From Paucibacter_B soli (GTDB lineage Bacteria; Pseudomonadota; Gammaproteobacteria; Burkholderiales; Burkholderiaceae_C), in NCBI RefSeq assembly GCF_037482845.1, contig NZ_JBBHJW010000010.1:212481-276480 (forward strand): a stretch of DNA of 64,000 bases, written 5' to 3'. Shown here one piece after another: positions 24,728-33,771 of this stretch (its first letter is position 1; each line of letters begins with the position of its first letter). A program made the translations under genes and the position numbers. Below the pieces are notes generated by a model. The model was not told where the DNA came from, searched no databases, and worked only from the letters and a program-made list of their open reading frames with translations.

Positions 24728-26128
24728 CTAAAAGATCCCCAGGTCTTTCACGCTGTAGTTGCCGATCTGCGGCAGCACCATGGATAAGTTGGCGGCGCTC
24801 ACCCCCATCCAGCTGGCCAGGGTCGCGCCGAGCTGGTCCACCGCGGTGCTGGGCAGCAGGCGGCCCTGGCCCACATCGTCGGGCCCGTTCACCGACACCG
24901 AGGGCAGCTGGCCCCAGAAGCGCCCGCCCTTGACCGCGCCGCCCAGCACGAAATGATGGCTGCCCCAGCCATGGTCGGAACCATCGCCATTCGAGGTCAG
25001 CGTGCGGCCGAAGTCCGAAGCGGTGAAGGTGCTGACCTGATTGGCCACGCCCAGCTCGACGGTGGCATCGTAAAAACTCGCCAGCGCATCGGCCACGCTG
25101 GCCAGCAGGCCGGGATGCTGGTCGGGCAAAAAATCGTGCAGATCGAAGCCGCCGAGCGAGACGAAGAACACCTGCCGCTTGGCCCCCAGGCCGGCGCGCG
25201 CGGCGATCAGCTTGGCCACCATGTGCAGCTGCATGGCCAGGCCGTTGGCGGCGTCGAAGGGGGTGGCCAGGGCCGGCAGGCTGGCCAGCGCGCCCGCCAC
25301 GATGGACTGGGCGCTCACCGAGCGGCTCACCACCCGGCTGAGCTCCTGCTCCATCCAATGCGTGCGCGGCGCGGTGATGAGGCTGCGCAAGGCGTCAGCG
25401 CAGGCCTGCGAGCCGAACAGGGGCTTGGCGATGCCGTTGATGGCCACCGCGCCGGTGCTGGACATCTGGTACTGCACCGCCTGCTGACCGGCCATGAAGA
25501 CGGCATTGCCCGAGACATTGATGCAGCTGAAGGTGGCGTTGCCATTGCTGGAGAGGAATTGGTCGCCCATGCGCCCGCCCCAGCCCGAGGTGGCACCTTC
25601 GGGCAGCGAGGCCTGCCAGACGCTTTGCTGGTCGTTGTGCGAGAACAGCTTGGGCGGTAGCGGCACGCTTTGCGCCTTGTACTGGGCCAGGCTGGTGGGC
25701 TGCATCAGCGTGCCCACGTTGAGCAGCATGCCGAGCTTGCCGGCATCGAAGATCCGTTTGAGCTTGCCAAGTTGCGGCGCCAGCGCCATCTGGCGCCCAT
25801 CGGCCAGCGCCACCGAGGGGCTCAACAGCGTGGCGGCGAGCTGGTCGCGCGGGGTGGCAATGGTCTGGCGTATCGCCTGGTAGGCGCTGTGGCTGGCGCT
25901 GTCATAGGGCACCAGGGTGTTGCCATGGTCGTTGCCGCCATACAGGAAGACGCAGACCAGGGCCTTGTAGTCGCTGGGTGCGGCCTGGGCCGCGGCCTCG
26001 CCGATGGCGGCCAGGTTCAGCGCCCAGGGTGCGGCCACGCCCGCCAGACCCAGTGCGCCGGCGCGCCGCAGCAGCTCGCGGCGCTGCAGTTGTTCAAGCT
26101 TGCTGATGTGCATGGAGGGTTCGCTCAC
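24728..26128 (-). CDS. DUF1501 protein, Tat-exported
   Basis: A 466-residue DUF1501 protein. These are exported, alkaline-phosphatase-fold proteins of unknown function that are almost always encoded beside a DUF1800 protein. RRELLRRAGALGLAGVAAPWAL near residue 15 is a twin-arginine signal. Family motifs include VCVFLYGGNDHGNTLVP near residue 58 and SDFGRTLTSNGDGSDHGWGSHHFVLGG near residue 375. The GTG at 26128 overlaps the DUF1800 stop (GTGA), giving coupling; an ATG at 26113 is an equally possible start. Confidence 0.9.
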   Translation of the reverse strand: MSEPSMHISKLEQLQRRELLRRAGALGLAGVAAPWALNLAAIGEAAAQAAPSDYKALVCVFLYGGNDHGNTLVPYDSASHSAYQAIRQTIATPRDQLAATLLSPSVALADGRQMALAPQLGKLKRIFDAGKLGMLLNVGTLMQPTSLAQYKAQSVPLPPKLFSHNDQQSVWQASLPEGATSGWGGRMGDQFLSSNGNATFSCINVSGNAVFMAGQQAVQYQMSSTGAVAINGIAKPLFGSQACADALRSLITAPRTHWMEQELSRVVSRSVSAQSIVAGALASLPALATPFDAANGLAMQLHMVAKLIAARAGLGAKRQVFFVSLGGFDLHDFLPDQHPGLLASVADALASFYDATVELGVANQVSTFTASDFGRTLTSNGDGSDHGWGSHHFVLGGAVKGGRFWGQLPSVSVNGPDDVGQGRLLPSTAVDQLGATLASWMGVSAANLSMVLPQIGNYSVKDLGIF

Positions 26129-27792
26129 TTCTGGATCAGGTATTCGGGGCAGGCCATCACCAGCATGAGGCTGGCATGCACGCGTGCGAGTCGGCCGGCC
26201 TCGGTGCCGGCGCTCAGGCTTTGCACCGCGGCCACGATGCTGGCCTGGGTGGCCGCGGCCAGCCCATCCCCCGCCAGCAGCAGCGCATGCCGGGCCACCA
26301 GGGCCGGCGCATCGCCGGCCAGGGCCAGATCGGCGCTGTAATCGGGCCTGAGCTCGCCCAGCCCGTTGGCAATCACGTTCTGCATGAAGTTGAGGTAGCC
26401 GGCCACCGTGCTTTCATTGCAGAGCTGGAACTCGGGCGCGGTCACGCCCTGGGCACCCAGCGGCGAATTCGGCGGCACATAGCCGGGCCGGAAGAAGTTG
26501 AACACCGAGGGGCTGCGCAGCGGGCTCTGCCCCAGCCGCGTGGCCGGGTTGGAGAGGTCGCCGATATTCCACAAGTCCGTCGGCGAGTTCAGCTTGGCAT
26601 GGCGCGCCCATTGCACAAAGCGCTGCACCGGCTCACGCAGCTTGCCCACGGACGGCCCCGTGCCCGGGCTGCGCGCTTCCGTGTCCAGCAAGATCGCCTT
26701 GATGACGGCCTTGAGGTCGCCGCGCTGGCCCTGGCCGTTGTCGTTGAACACGGCGGCGACTCTTTGCACATAGGCCGGGCTGGGCTGCGAGCAGACCAGG
26801 CGCTGGATCAGCTGCCGACCTATGAAGGGGCCGACATTGGCATGGTTGGCCAGCGTGTCCAGGGCGATCTTGAGCGCCGCCGGGCCGTCGGCCGTGACCG
26901 GCACGTCTACGTTCAGCACCTTCTTGGCGCCGCCGGAGAAGCGCGCAGCCAGATGCACCATGGGCTTGCGCATGAAGCCCGGGTCGCTGGCGCTGGCGCC
27001 GTCAAACTCCCAGCCGGTGAACACGCGTGCCAGCTCGGTGATGCTGCTCTGCGTATACGTCTCGATGGGCTTGCCGCCGCTGGTCTTGGGGCTGCCGTCC
27101 AGGTTCAGCTCCAGCAGGCCGATACTGAACAGCTGCATCACCTCGCGCGCATAGTTCTCGTCGGGCACCCGACCGGTTTTGGCGTCCTCCTTCTGGTTGC
27201 CGCGCATATTCAGATAGACGCCCATGGCGTTGGACAGGCTCACGCCTTGCAGCAGATCGCGGTAGCTGCCAAAGGCGCGCTCCTCCAGCATATCGACGTA
27301 GGCGGCCACCGCCATGGCGCGCCAGGGCACCGGCAGGCCGGCCATCGACACCACGAAGATCTCGGAGAGCGCCAGCACCACACGCTGGCGCAGCTGGTCG
27401 GGCGAGCCGATCAGCTTGCGCCACAGGCTGGCGTCCATGCCGGCAAAGCCGTTGCGAAACTCGGTGCTGCCATAGCCCTTGCTCAGCATCCAGTCAAAGT
27501 GCGACTGGCTGCGCGGCAGGGCGAACTGTTCGTCCAGCCAGGCGCTCAGGCCCTTGCGCTTGAGCGCCGCGATGTCTTCAGCGTTGGCGGCAAAGCCAGC
27601 CTGGGCAAGCAGGCGCGCAGCGTCTGCGTCGGTCGGGCCGGCGGGGGGTGGTGGTGGCGGAGCTGGTGGCGGAGGTGACGGTGCGGGCGCTGGGCTGTCG
27701 CCGCCACCGCCTCCGCCGCAGGCACTGAGCAGGCCGGCGGCCAGGGCCGCGGCGCCGATGGGAAGGCTTGTCTCAAGACCTGGGTCTGCCAT
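26125..27792 (-). CDS. DUF1800 lipoprotein
   Basis: A 555-residue DUF1800 protein, partner of DUF1501, function unknown. The N-terminus ends in LLSACGGGGGG, a lipoprotein-like signal, followed by a Pro-rich linker (about residues 35-52), so an outer-membrane or periplasmic anchor is likely. DUF1800 motifs visible are FAANAEDIAALKRKGL near residue 65, NYAREVMQLFSIGLLELN and RVFTGWEFD in the middle, and RLGQSPLRSPSVFNFFRPGY near residue 425. The ATG at 27792 has AAGGA 6 bases upstream. It is the first gene of a probable DUF1800-DUF1501-ggt operon. Confidence 0.9.
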   Translation of the reverse strand: MADPGLETSLPIGAAALAAGLLSACGGGGGGDSPAPAPSPPPPAPPPPPPAGPTDADAARLLAQAGFAANAEDIAALKRKGLSAWLDEQFALPRSQSHFDWMLSKGYGSTEFRNGFAGMDASLWRKLIGSPDQLRQRVVLALSEIFVVSMAGLPVPWRAMAVAAYVDMLEERAFGSYRDLLQGVSLSNAMGVYLNMRGNQKEDAKTGRVPDENYAREVMQLFSIGLLELNLDGSPKTSGGKPIETYTQSSITELARVFTGWEFDGASASDPGFMRKPMVHLAARFSGGAKKVLNVDVPVTADGPAALKIALDTLANHANVGPFIGRQLIQRLVCSQPSPAYVQRVAAVFNDNGQGQRGDLKAVIKAILLDTEARSPGTGPSVGKLREPVQRFVQWARHAKLNSPTDLWNIGDLSNPATRLGQSPLRSPSVFNFFRPGYVPPNSPLGAQGVTAPEFQLCNESTVAGYLNFMQNVIANGLGELRPDYSADLALAGDAPALVARHALLLAGDGLAAATQASIVAAVQSLSAGTEAGRLARVHASLMLVMACPEYLIQK

Positions 27793-27888
27793 GCTGGTCC
27801 TTGTCAAAAGTTCCAGCAGTCTAGTAATAGCGACGCGAATTCTTGCGTCGCTCGCGTGAAGATTTGTAGCGGTACGAGGCTTCAGTCG

Positions 27889-28581
27889 CTAGCCGCGCAG
27901 CACACTCAGCATGGGCGGCAGCATCGCCACCAAGCCCACCAGGTCGCGGATGCTCTCGGCCTGGGTCTTGGCGCGCAGGCTGGCGATCTGGGTGCGGATG
28001 GTGGAAACGGCAACCTGGTGCCTGGCGGCGATGTCCTGCGGCTGCAAGCCCTCGCACAAGGCCTGCAGCACCTGCTGCTCGGCGCTGGTGAGGCGGTGTT
28101 CGCGCGCAAAGGCATGGATGGAGAGCTCGCCGCAGAGCTGCTGCTTGCCCAGCAGCACCAGGGCGCCGGGCCGGTTGTCGCCCAACGCCATCGGGATCAC
28201 CGACAGCATCAGCCGCGCCGCGCCTTGCCCCAGGGTGATGAGCCGCCTGAGGCCCTGCAGCGCGGCGGCCTGCAGCGCCGCCCTCAGGCGCAGTTGGTCG
28301 GCCTCCTGGCTGGCGCTCAGACAGTCGTCATGCAGGCACAACCAGGCATGCTGGGCCAGGCGGCTGCGCGCCATGTGGTTGGCGTAATGCAGCTGGCCGC
28401 TCTCGCTGACCAGCAGCAGGCCCAGGTCGATCTCGTCGAGCGCGCGCGAGAACAGCGCGCCTGGCAGGCCGAGCGCGGGCGCGCGCCGGCGGCGTTCGGG
28501 TCCGCGATAGTCCGGCAGCCCCAGACCCGCCCAGCTCGGGCGCTGCTCCTCAACGCCCTGGGATTGCAGCAACGCTTGCAT
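27889..28581 (-). CDS. LuxR-type transcriptional regulator
   Basis: A 230-residue regulator with a C-terminal LuxR/GerE helix-turn-helix: LTSAEQQVLQALCEGLQPQDIA, then VAVSTIRTQIASLRAKT (about residues 163-205). Residues about 45-150 form a PAS-like sensor (LDEIDLGLLLVSESGQLHYANHMA). No phosphorylation receiver domain is present, so the signal is probably a small ligand or redox state. It lies between the DUF1800 operon and scoAB on the same strand, with no close coupling to either, so its targets are not evident. Confidence 0.88.
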   Translation of the reverse strand: MQALLQSQGVEEQRPSWAGLGLPDYRGPERRRRAPALGLPGALFSRALDEIDLGLLLVSESGQLHYANHMARSRLAQHAWLCLHDDCLSASQEADQLRLRAALQAAALQGLRRLITLGQGAARLMLSVIPMALGDNRPGALVLLGKQQLCGELSIHAFAREHRLTSAEQQVLQALCEGLQPQDIAARHQVAVSTIRTQIASLRAKTQAESIRDLVGLVAMLPPMLSVLRG

Positions 28582-28711
28582 CTTGTGCCCCCCTGTACCA
28601 CCGACCCGGCACCATCCACCTTGTGGATGAGCCGAGCGCGATTTTGTGTCAGGACCGGCCGCACAAGCCAGCGTCTAGGCCTTGCAGACTAGGGATGGCA
28701 AAACGCCGGGA

Positions 28712-29350
28712 TCAGCGCAATGGCACGCCGGTCTTGGCCTGCACTTCCTCGCGCGTGACGCCCTCGGCCAGCTCGACGAGCTTGAGCCCCTCGGGGGTCA
28801 CGTCCATCACCGCTAGGTCGGTGATGATGCGGTTGACCACGCCCACGCCGGTGAGCGGCAGGGTGCACTGCGGCAAGATCTTCAGATCGGTGCTGCCGTC
28901 CTTCTTGCGCGCCACATGCTCCATCAGCACGATCACGCGCTTCACGCCGGCCACCAGGTCCATCGCGCCGCCCATGCCCTTGACCATCTTGCCGGGGATC
29001 ATCCAGTTGGCCAGATCGCCCTGCTCGCTCACCTGCATGGCGCCGAGGATGGAGAGGTTGATCTTGCCGCCCCGAATCATCGCGAAGCTGTCGTGGCTGC
29101 CGAAAATGCTGGAGCCGGGAATGGTGGTGACGGTCTGCTTGCCGGCGTTGATGAGGTCGGCGTCGACCTCGTCCTCGGTCGGGAACGGGCCTATGCCCAA
29201 CATGCCGTTCTCGCTTTGCAGCCAGACTTCCTTGTCCGAGGGTACGAAATTGGCCACCAAGGTGGGGATGCCGATGCCCAGGTTCACATAGAAGCCGTCT
29301 TCGAGCTCCTGCGCGGCGCGTGCCGCCATTTGGTCTTGCGTCCAGGCCAT
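28712..29350 (-). CDS. scoB: 3-oxoacid CoA-transferase subunit B
   Basis: A 212-residue beta subunit of succinyl-CoA:3-oxoacid CoA-transferase, which moves CoA from succinyl-CoA to acetoacetate for ketone body or polyhydroxybutyrate breakdown. The catalytic Glu is Glu47 in QSENGMLG. N-terminal GFYVNLGIGIPTLVAN and the AMIRGGKINLSILGAMQV stretch are typical of the ScoB/AtoA family. It follows scoA by 2 bases, so the two subunits are made together. Confidence 0.95.
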   Translation of the reverse strand: MAWTQDQMAARAAQELEDGFYVNLGIGIPTLVANFVPSDKEVWLQSENGMLGIGPFPTEDEVDADLINAGKQTVTTIPGSSIFGSHDSFAMIRGGKINLSILGAMQVSEQGDLANWMIPGKMVKGMGGAMDLVAGVKRVIVLMEHVARKKDGSTDLKILPQCTLPLTGVGVVNRIITDLAVMDVTPEGLKLVELAEGVTREEVQAKTGVPLR

Positions 29351-29352
29351 GA

Positions 29353-30063
29353 TCAGGCTCCTTGCTTCTTTTCAGAGAGCGTGCGCTTCTCGATGCGCTT
29401 CTCGGGATGCGGGTTGTGCACGATGCGATGCACATAGATGCCGGGCAGATGCACCGCGTCGGGGTCTATGCTGCCGGTCTCGACAATGTGCTCGACCTCC
29501 ACCACGGTGATCTTGCCGGCCATCGCGGCGGCCGGGTTGAAGTTGCGCGCGGTGCGGCGGAACACCAGGTTGCCGCTCTTGTCGGCGGTATGCGCCTTCA
29601 CCAGGGCCACCTCGGGGTTGAGCGCGCGCTCCATCACATAGGTATGGCCATCGAACTCGCGCAGCTCCTTGCCCTCGGCGACGATGGTGCCCACGCCGGT
29701 GCGGGTGAAGAAGGCCGGGATGCCGGCGCCGCCGGCGCGCAGCTTCTCGGCCAGCGTGCCCTGAGGCGTGAATTCCAGCTCCAGCTCGCCCGCCAGGTAC
29801 TGGCGCTCGAACTCCTTGTTCTCGCCCACATAGCTGGAGATCATCTTCTTGATCTGGCGCGTTTCGAGCAGCTGGCCGAGGCCGAAGCCGTCCACGCCGG
29901 CATTGTTGGATATCACCGTCAGGCCCTTCACGCCGCTGTCACGCAGCGCTGCGATCAAGGCCTCGGGGATGCCGCAGAGGCCAAAGCCGCCGACCGCCAG
30001 CAACTGGCCGTCCTTGACGATGCCATCCAGCGCGGCGGCCGCACTGGGATAAAGCTTGTTCAT
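29353..30063 (-). CDS. scoA: 3-oxoacid CoA-transferase subunit A
   Basis: A 236-residue alpha subunit of the same CoA-transferase. It has the glycine-rich VGGFGLCGIPEALI near residue 25, SSYVGENKEFERQYLAGELE and GGAGIPAFFTRTGVGT, all characteristic of ScoA/AtoD. The ATG at 30063 has GGAGA 5 bases upstream and is preferred over an upstream TTG. Three TACGTA boxes lie 44-74 bp before the start and probably bind a regulator. Confidence 0.95.
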   Translation of the reverse strand: MNKLYPSAAAALDGIVKDGQLLAVGGFGLCGIPEALIAALRDSGVKGLTVISNNAGVDGFGLGQLLETRQIKKMISSYVGENKEFERQYLAGELELEFTPQGTLAEKLRAGGAGIPAFFTRTGVGTIVAEGKELREFDGHTYVMERALNPEVALVKAHTADKSGNLVFRRTARNFNPAAAMAGKITVVEVEHIVETGSIDPDAVHLPGIYVHRIVHNPHPEKRIEKRTLSEKKQGA

Positions 30064-30106
30064 TGCCGTCTCCAATCAAGCTGTGTTCGCAACGCCGCCG
30101 AGCGTA

Positions 30107-30137
30107 CTACGTATGGCTTTACGTAGTCGTTACGTAG
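30107..30137. promoter_or_regulatory. Triple TACGTA operator between scoA and the porin gene
   Basis: TACGTA occurs at 30108-30113, 30120-30125 and 30131-30136, spaced 12 and 11 bp, about one helical turn. The first two are part of a perfect 7-bp inverted repeat (CTACGTA / TACGTAG, 6-base spacer). This lies between divergent genes, so a factor bound here could control both. The regulator is unknown. Confidence 0.6.
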
Positions 30138-30219
30138 ATTCGCCTAAGCTGCCCGCGGCTTGCCAACAGATCGCGCGCGCCGCTCGGCCTTACCATCGCG
30201 CCATGCCGCAGGAATCCCG

Positions 30220-31482
30220 ATGACGCGCCGCCTCGCCATGGCTGCCGCCTTGCTGTGCCTGGGCCGGCCGCTGGTGGCGCCGGCGGCCGAGCTGCCCGCC
30301 TGGCTGAAGCTGGACGGCTTCGGCACCCTGGGCGCCTACCGTGCCGACGACCCGGTGGCCGGCGTGCGCGCCGACGCACGCACACCCACGCCCTCGCTGC
30401 GCCAATGGCGCATGGATGGCGACAGCCTCGTGGCCGTGCAACTGACGCTCGACAGCCCCGGCGAAGGCCGTGCGGTGCTGCAGCTGATCGCCAAGGACGA
30501 GGTGCCTGACCGCCTGCGCCCGCGCGTCGAATGGCTGTATGCCGCCTGGGACGCCGGGCCACGGCTGCAGCTCAAGCTCGGGCGCACCGCGTTGCCGGTG
30601 TTCCTGAACTCGGACACCCGCCATATCGGCTATGTCCAGACCGCGGCGCGACCGGTCAACACCGTCTACCAGCTCAATCCCATCACCCATGCGGATGGCG
30701 TGAACGCGCTGTGGAACGAGCACGGACCGCAGGGCGAGCTGAGCCTGGAAGCAGTGCTGGGGCGCGCCCGCGTCGAGGTGGCGGCCGGCTCCGTCGATGC
30801 CGAGCGCGCCGCCGCCCTGGTCGGTAAATGGACGCGGCGCGACTGGACGCTGCGGATGGCCCATGCCCAGTACCGCATCGCCGCAAGGCTACCGGCGTTC
30901 GAGCGGCTGTTCGAACAGCTGCGCTCGGGCAACACCGGCTGCAGCAACTGCGCCGCGGTGCTGGACGCGCGCGGCCGCACGCAAGGCATGGGGGTGCGCA
31001 GCGACGCCGTCGCCCTGGTCTACGACAACGGCCGCTGGGCCCTTCTTGGCGAAGCCATGCGGCGCGGCTCCAACGGCCTGCTAATCCCCGATGTGCGCGC
31101 CTGGTATCTGCAGGCCAGCCTGCGCCTGGGCGCCGTCACGCCCTATGCGGTGATCGGCCAGCAACGCTTCACCGAGGCGCCGCTGGGGCTGCAAACCGAT
31201 GCCCAGGCCGGGCCCGCGGCGGCAACGGCGAATGCGGCGTTCGACCGCTATCTGCAGTCGCCCAATGATCGCCGCATCTGGCAGCTGGGGCTGCGCTGGG
31301 ACTGGCGCGAAAACATGGCGTTGAAACTCCAGCTCGAGAGCCTGCGCCACACGCGCGAGAGCGGGCTGGGCCTCAACAGTCTGGTGAGCTACCCCTTCGC
31401 GGCGCCGCTGGGCGGCTATACCGACCCGCAATGGGACGGGCAGGTGCGGGTGCTGACGCTCAAGCTCGACTTCGTGTTCTGA
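30220..31482 (+). CDS. Outer-membrane porin-like beta-barrel protein
   Basis: A 420-residue predicted outer-membrane protein of unknown family. Residues 1-24 form a signal peptide (MAAALLCLGRPLVAPAAE). The rest alternates short amphipathic strands, and the chain ends in VLTLKLDFVF, a C-terminal aromatic residue typical of outer-membrane barrels. Two Cys (NTGCSNCAAV, near residue 250) could form a loop disulfide. The ATG at 30220 follows a GCAGGA site. It is followed after 5 bp by a periplasmic binding-protein gene, suggesting a barrel working with a solute-binding protein. Confidence 0.72.
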   Translation: MTRRLAMAAALLCLGRPLVAPAAELPAWLKLDGFGTLGAYRADDPVAGVRADARTPTPSLRQWRMDGDSLVAVQLTLDSPGEGRAVLQLIAKDEVPDRLRPRVEWLYAAWDAGPRLQLKLGRTALPVFLNSDTRHIGYVQTAARPVNTVYQLNPITHADGVNALWNEHGPQGELSLEAVLGRARVEVAAGSVDAERAAALVGKWTRRDWTLRMAHAQYRIAARLPAFERLFEQLRSGNTGCSNCAAVLDARGRTQGMGVRSDAVALVYDNGRWALLGEAMRRGSNGLLIPDVRAWYLQASLRLGAVTPYAVIGQQRFTEAPLGLQTDAQAGPAAATANAAFDRYLQSPNDRRIWQLGLRWDWRENMALKLQLESLRHTRESGLGLNSLVSYPFAAPLGGYTDPQWDGQVRVLTLKLDFVF

Positions 31483-31487
31483 CCCGC

Positions 31488-32612
31488 ATGGCTTGGCCCC
31501 CGACACTGCGGAGCAAGCTGCTGAGGCTGATCAGCCTGGTCGCCATCCTACTGGCCGGGCCGGCCGCTGCCGCCGAGCCCAAGGCCCTGCGCATCGCGGT
31601 GATCCCGGCCTGGGGTGCGCCCTATGCGATCTTCAAGGATGGCGCCTTGGTGGCTGGCATCGACTTCGATCTGGCCCAGGCGATCGGCGAGGCACTGCAC
31701 CTGCCGGTGCAGCATGTGCTGCTGCCACGCCCGCGCGTGGATGCCGCGGCGGCCGCCGGCGAGATCGACCTGCGCTGCCACCTGAGCCCGGAGTTCACCC
31801 GCACGCCCGAGCAATACCTGTGGAGCGGCCCGCTGCTGGAGCTGGAAAATGTGCTGGTGGGCCACCAGACCGCCGAGCCCCTGAGCAGCCTCGAGCAGCT
31901 ACCGCGTGGCCAGACGCTGGGCACGGTGCTGGGCTTTGTCTACCCCGGCGTTGACGAGCGCGTGGCCGACGGACGCCTGCGGCGCGAGGACACCATCGCC
32001 GTCGAGCGCTCGCTGCAAAAGCTCAGCCTCAACCGCGTGCCCTATGCAATCGCCGAGCAGCGCGAGGTCAGCTGGTACCAGCGCGCCAATCCCGGTCACA
32101 ACATCGCCTTTTGGCGGCTGCCCTTGTTCAAGGCCGAGTTTCGTTGCGCCGTGCCCAAGGGAGGGCGCGTCGACGGCAGCGCCGAACACATGCTCGCCGC
32201 CATCGAGCGGCTGCGCAGCAGCGGGCAGATCGAGCGCATCCTGGCCCGCTATCTGGTGAGCCAGCCGGTGGTGGTGAGCTCGGCCAGGAGCCCGCTGGCC
32301 AGGCTCAGCCGGCAGGAGGTGAGCGAGCTCTACCTGGGGCAGGCACGCACCCTGCCCGACGGCAGCGCGCCACAGCTGCTGGCCAGCGCCGGTGCGCTGC
32401 GCGACGAGTTCTACGCGCGGGTGCTGGAGCGCGACGTGGCCCAGGTCAAGGCCGCCTGGTCGCGCCTGCTGTTCAGCGGCAAGGGCCATGCGCCGCGCGA
32501 GTTCGCCGACCCGGCGCAGCTGCGCGCCGCGCTGCTGGCCAACCCGGGCGCGATCGCGTTTCTGGACGCCAGCCAGGTCGATGCCAGCATGAAAGTGCTC
32601 TACGCCCCCTGA
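31488..32612 (+). CDS. Two-domain periplasmic solute-binding protein
   Basis: A 374-residue exported binding protein. The signal peptide is about residues 1-29 (LISLVAILLAGPAAAAE). Residues about 30-260 are a type 3 extracellular solute-binding domain (VAGIDFDLAQAIGEAL, GEIDLRCHLSPE). From about residue 270 the chain enters a second domain with SPLARLSRQEVSELYLG and FSGKGHAPREFADPAQLR, which resembles the PstS-like phosphate-binding fold. It lacks a lipobox and no permease is adjacent. It forms a unit with the barrel gene upstream. Such fusions may serve as sensors rather than transport components; ligand unknown. Confidence 0.75.
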   Translation: MAWPPTLRSKLLRLISLVAILLAGPAAAAEPKALRIAVIPAWGAPYAIFKDGALVAGIDFDLAQAIGEALHLPVQHVLLPRPRVDAAAAAGEIDLRCHLSPEFTRTPEQYLWSGPLLELENVLVGHQTAEPLSSLEQLPRGQTLGTVLGFVYPGVDERVADGRLRREDTIAVERSLQKLSLNRVPYAIAEQREVSWYQRANPGHNIAFWRLPLFKAEFRCAVPKGGRVDGSAEHMLAAIERLRSSGQIERILARYLVSQPVVVSSARSPLARLSRQEVSELYLGQARTLPDGSAPQLLASAGALRDEFYARVLERDVAQVKAAWSRLLFSGKGHAPREFADPAQLRAALLANPGAIAFLDASQVDASMKVLYAP

Positions 32613-32654
32613 GGGCGGCGCTATGCTGAGGGCCTCGCAAGACCTTGATGGCTG

Positions 32655-33056
32655 ATGAAAATCGACGAACTCCAGCAGGAAATTCCGCGCATCTTCGCGC
32701 CCTGGATCGCCCAGATGGGCCTGCAGGTGCTGAGTGCCGAGCCCGGCCGGGTGCGGCTGCGCCTGCCGATCAAGGCCGAATTCGTGCATGTGGGCGGCGT
32801 GATGTGCGGGCAGGCCGCGATGGCCGCGGCCGACACCGCCATGGTGCTGGCCATGATGGCCACGCTGGGCGAGTTCCGGCCCATGACCACGGTGCAGCTG
32901 CAGACCAGCTTTGTGCGCCCCTTGAGTGGCACGCATTGCGTCATCGACGCCCAGGTGCTGCGCAACGGCAAGAGCCTGGCCTTCGGGCAGATCGACATCC
33001 TGGGCGCCGACGGCAAGCTCGCCGCCCAGGCCACCACCACCTACGCCCTGCTCTGA
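32655..33056 (+). CDS. PaaI-type hotdog-fold thioesterase
   Basis: A 133-residue hotdog-fold acyl-CoA thioesterase of the PaaI/YdiI type. The conserved HVGGVMCGQAAMAAADTAM (about residues 44-62) contains the position where the family has a catalytic Asp or Glu after HGG; here the region reads VGGVMCGQ and the acid is at Asp60, so substrate and activity are uncertain. The central VQLQTSFVRPLSG and VLRNGKSLAFGQIDIL strands are typical. It sits 42 bp after the binding-protein gene and 12 bp before a LuxR-type regulator. Confidence 0.85.
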   Translation: MKIDELQQEIPRIFAPWIAQMGLQVLSAEPGRVRLRLPIKAEFVHVGGVMCGQAAMAAADTAMVLAMMATLGEFRPMTTVQLQTSFVRPLSGTHCVIDAQVLRNGKSLAFGQIDILGADGKLAAQATTTYALL

Positions 33057-33068
33057 CGCGACACAAGC

Positions 33069-33632
33069 ATGACGCTGGACTACCGCACCGCCTTCGACCT
33101 CGCACCGATCGGCCTGGTGCTGTCGGAGCAGCGCCAGATCCTCGACTGCAACCGCCATCTGCTGGCGATGTTCGGCGCCGAGCGCGAGCAACTGATCGGC
33201 CAGAGCTTCGAGCTGCTCTACCCCAGCCCGGCCGAGTTCGAACGCACCGGCGAGCGCATCGTCGCCAGTCTGGACGCCCAAGGCTTGTACGCCGACGACC
33301 GCATCATGAAGCGGCTGGCCGGCCCCAAGCGCGGCGAGCTGTTCTGGTGCCATGTCTCGGGCCGCACGCTCGACCCTCGCAACCCCCATGCCCAGGGCAT
33401 CTGGAGCTTCGAGGACCTCTCGGCGCAGCGCCAGCTCAAGGCCGTGCGCGCCGAGCTGACGGCGCGCGAGCGCGAGATCGCCGCGCTGCTGATCGATGGC
33501 CTGACCAGCAAGTTGATCGGCAAGAAACTCGCCATCAGCCCGCGCACCGTGGACGTCTACCGCGCCAGGCTGATGAAGAAGTACGGCGCCGCCACCACGC
33601 CGGATCTGGTGCACAAGCTATTGCTGGCTTGA
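33069..33632 (+). CDS. PAS-LuxR transcriptional regulator
   Basis: A 187-residue regulator with an N-terminal PAS domain (about 5-110: FDLAPIGLVLSEQRQILDCN, LLAMFGAEREQLIGQSFELL) and a C-terminal LuxR helix-turn-helix (about 125-185: LTAREREIAALLIDGLTSKLIGKKL, then ISPRTVDVYRARLMKKYGA). The PAS-HTH layout without a receiver is common in Burkholderiales for small-molecule or redox-responsive activators. It is followed by a perfect 8-bp hairpin at 33639-33658. Confidence 0.9.
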   Translation: MTLDYRTAFDLAPIGLVLSEQRQILDCNRHLLAMFGAEREQLIGQSFELLYPSPAEFERTGERIVASLDAQGLYADDRIMKRLAGPKRGELFWCHVSGRTLDPRNPHAQGIWSFEDLSAQRQLKAVRAELTAREREIAALLIDGLTSKLIGKKLAISPRTVDVYRARLMKKYGAATTPDLVHKLLLA

Positions 33633-33638
33633 ACAAAG

Positions 33639-33658
33639 GCCTCGTGCGGGCACGAGGC
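33639..33658 (+). terminator. Hairpin after the PAS-LuxR gene
   Basis: GCCTCGTG at 33639-33646 and CACGAGGC at 33651-33658 form a perfect 8-bp stem with a 4-base CGGG loop, 7 bp after the stop codon. There is no T-run, so it is a hairpin-type terminator at best. Confidence 0.5.
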
Positions 33659-33771
33659 AAGACATGGCCCTGTTCATCGATGTTTTCCCTCATGCCCGCC
33701 CAGAGGCCCCTGTTTATCGGCCACAATACGCCCGCCCGGTACATCGGGCGCAACCAAACTGTCATACTCGA

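Noticed and set aside
33664..33771. A 36-residue N-terminal extension of HU
   Set aside because: HU proteins start at MNKTELIEHL; the extension has no family similarity and runs through what looks like promoter DNA.
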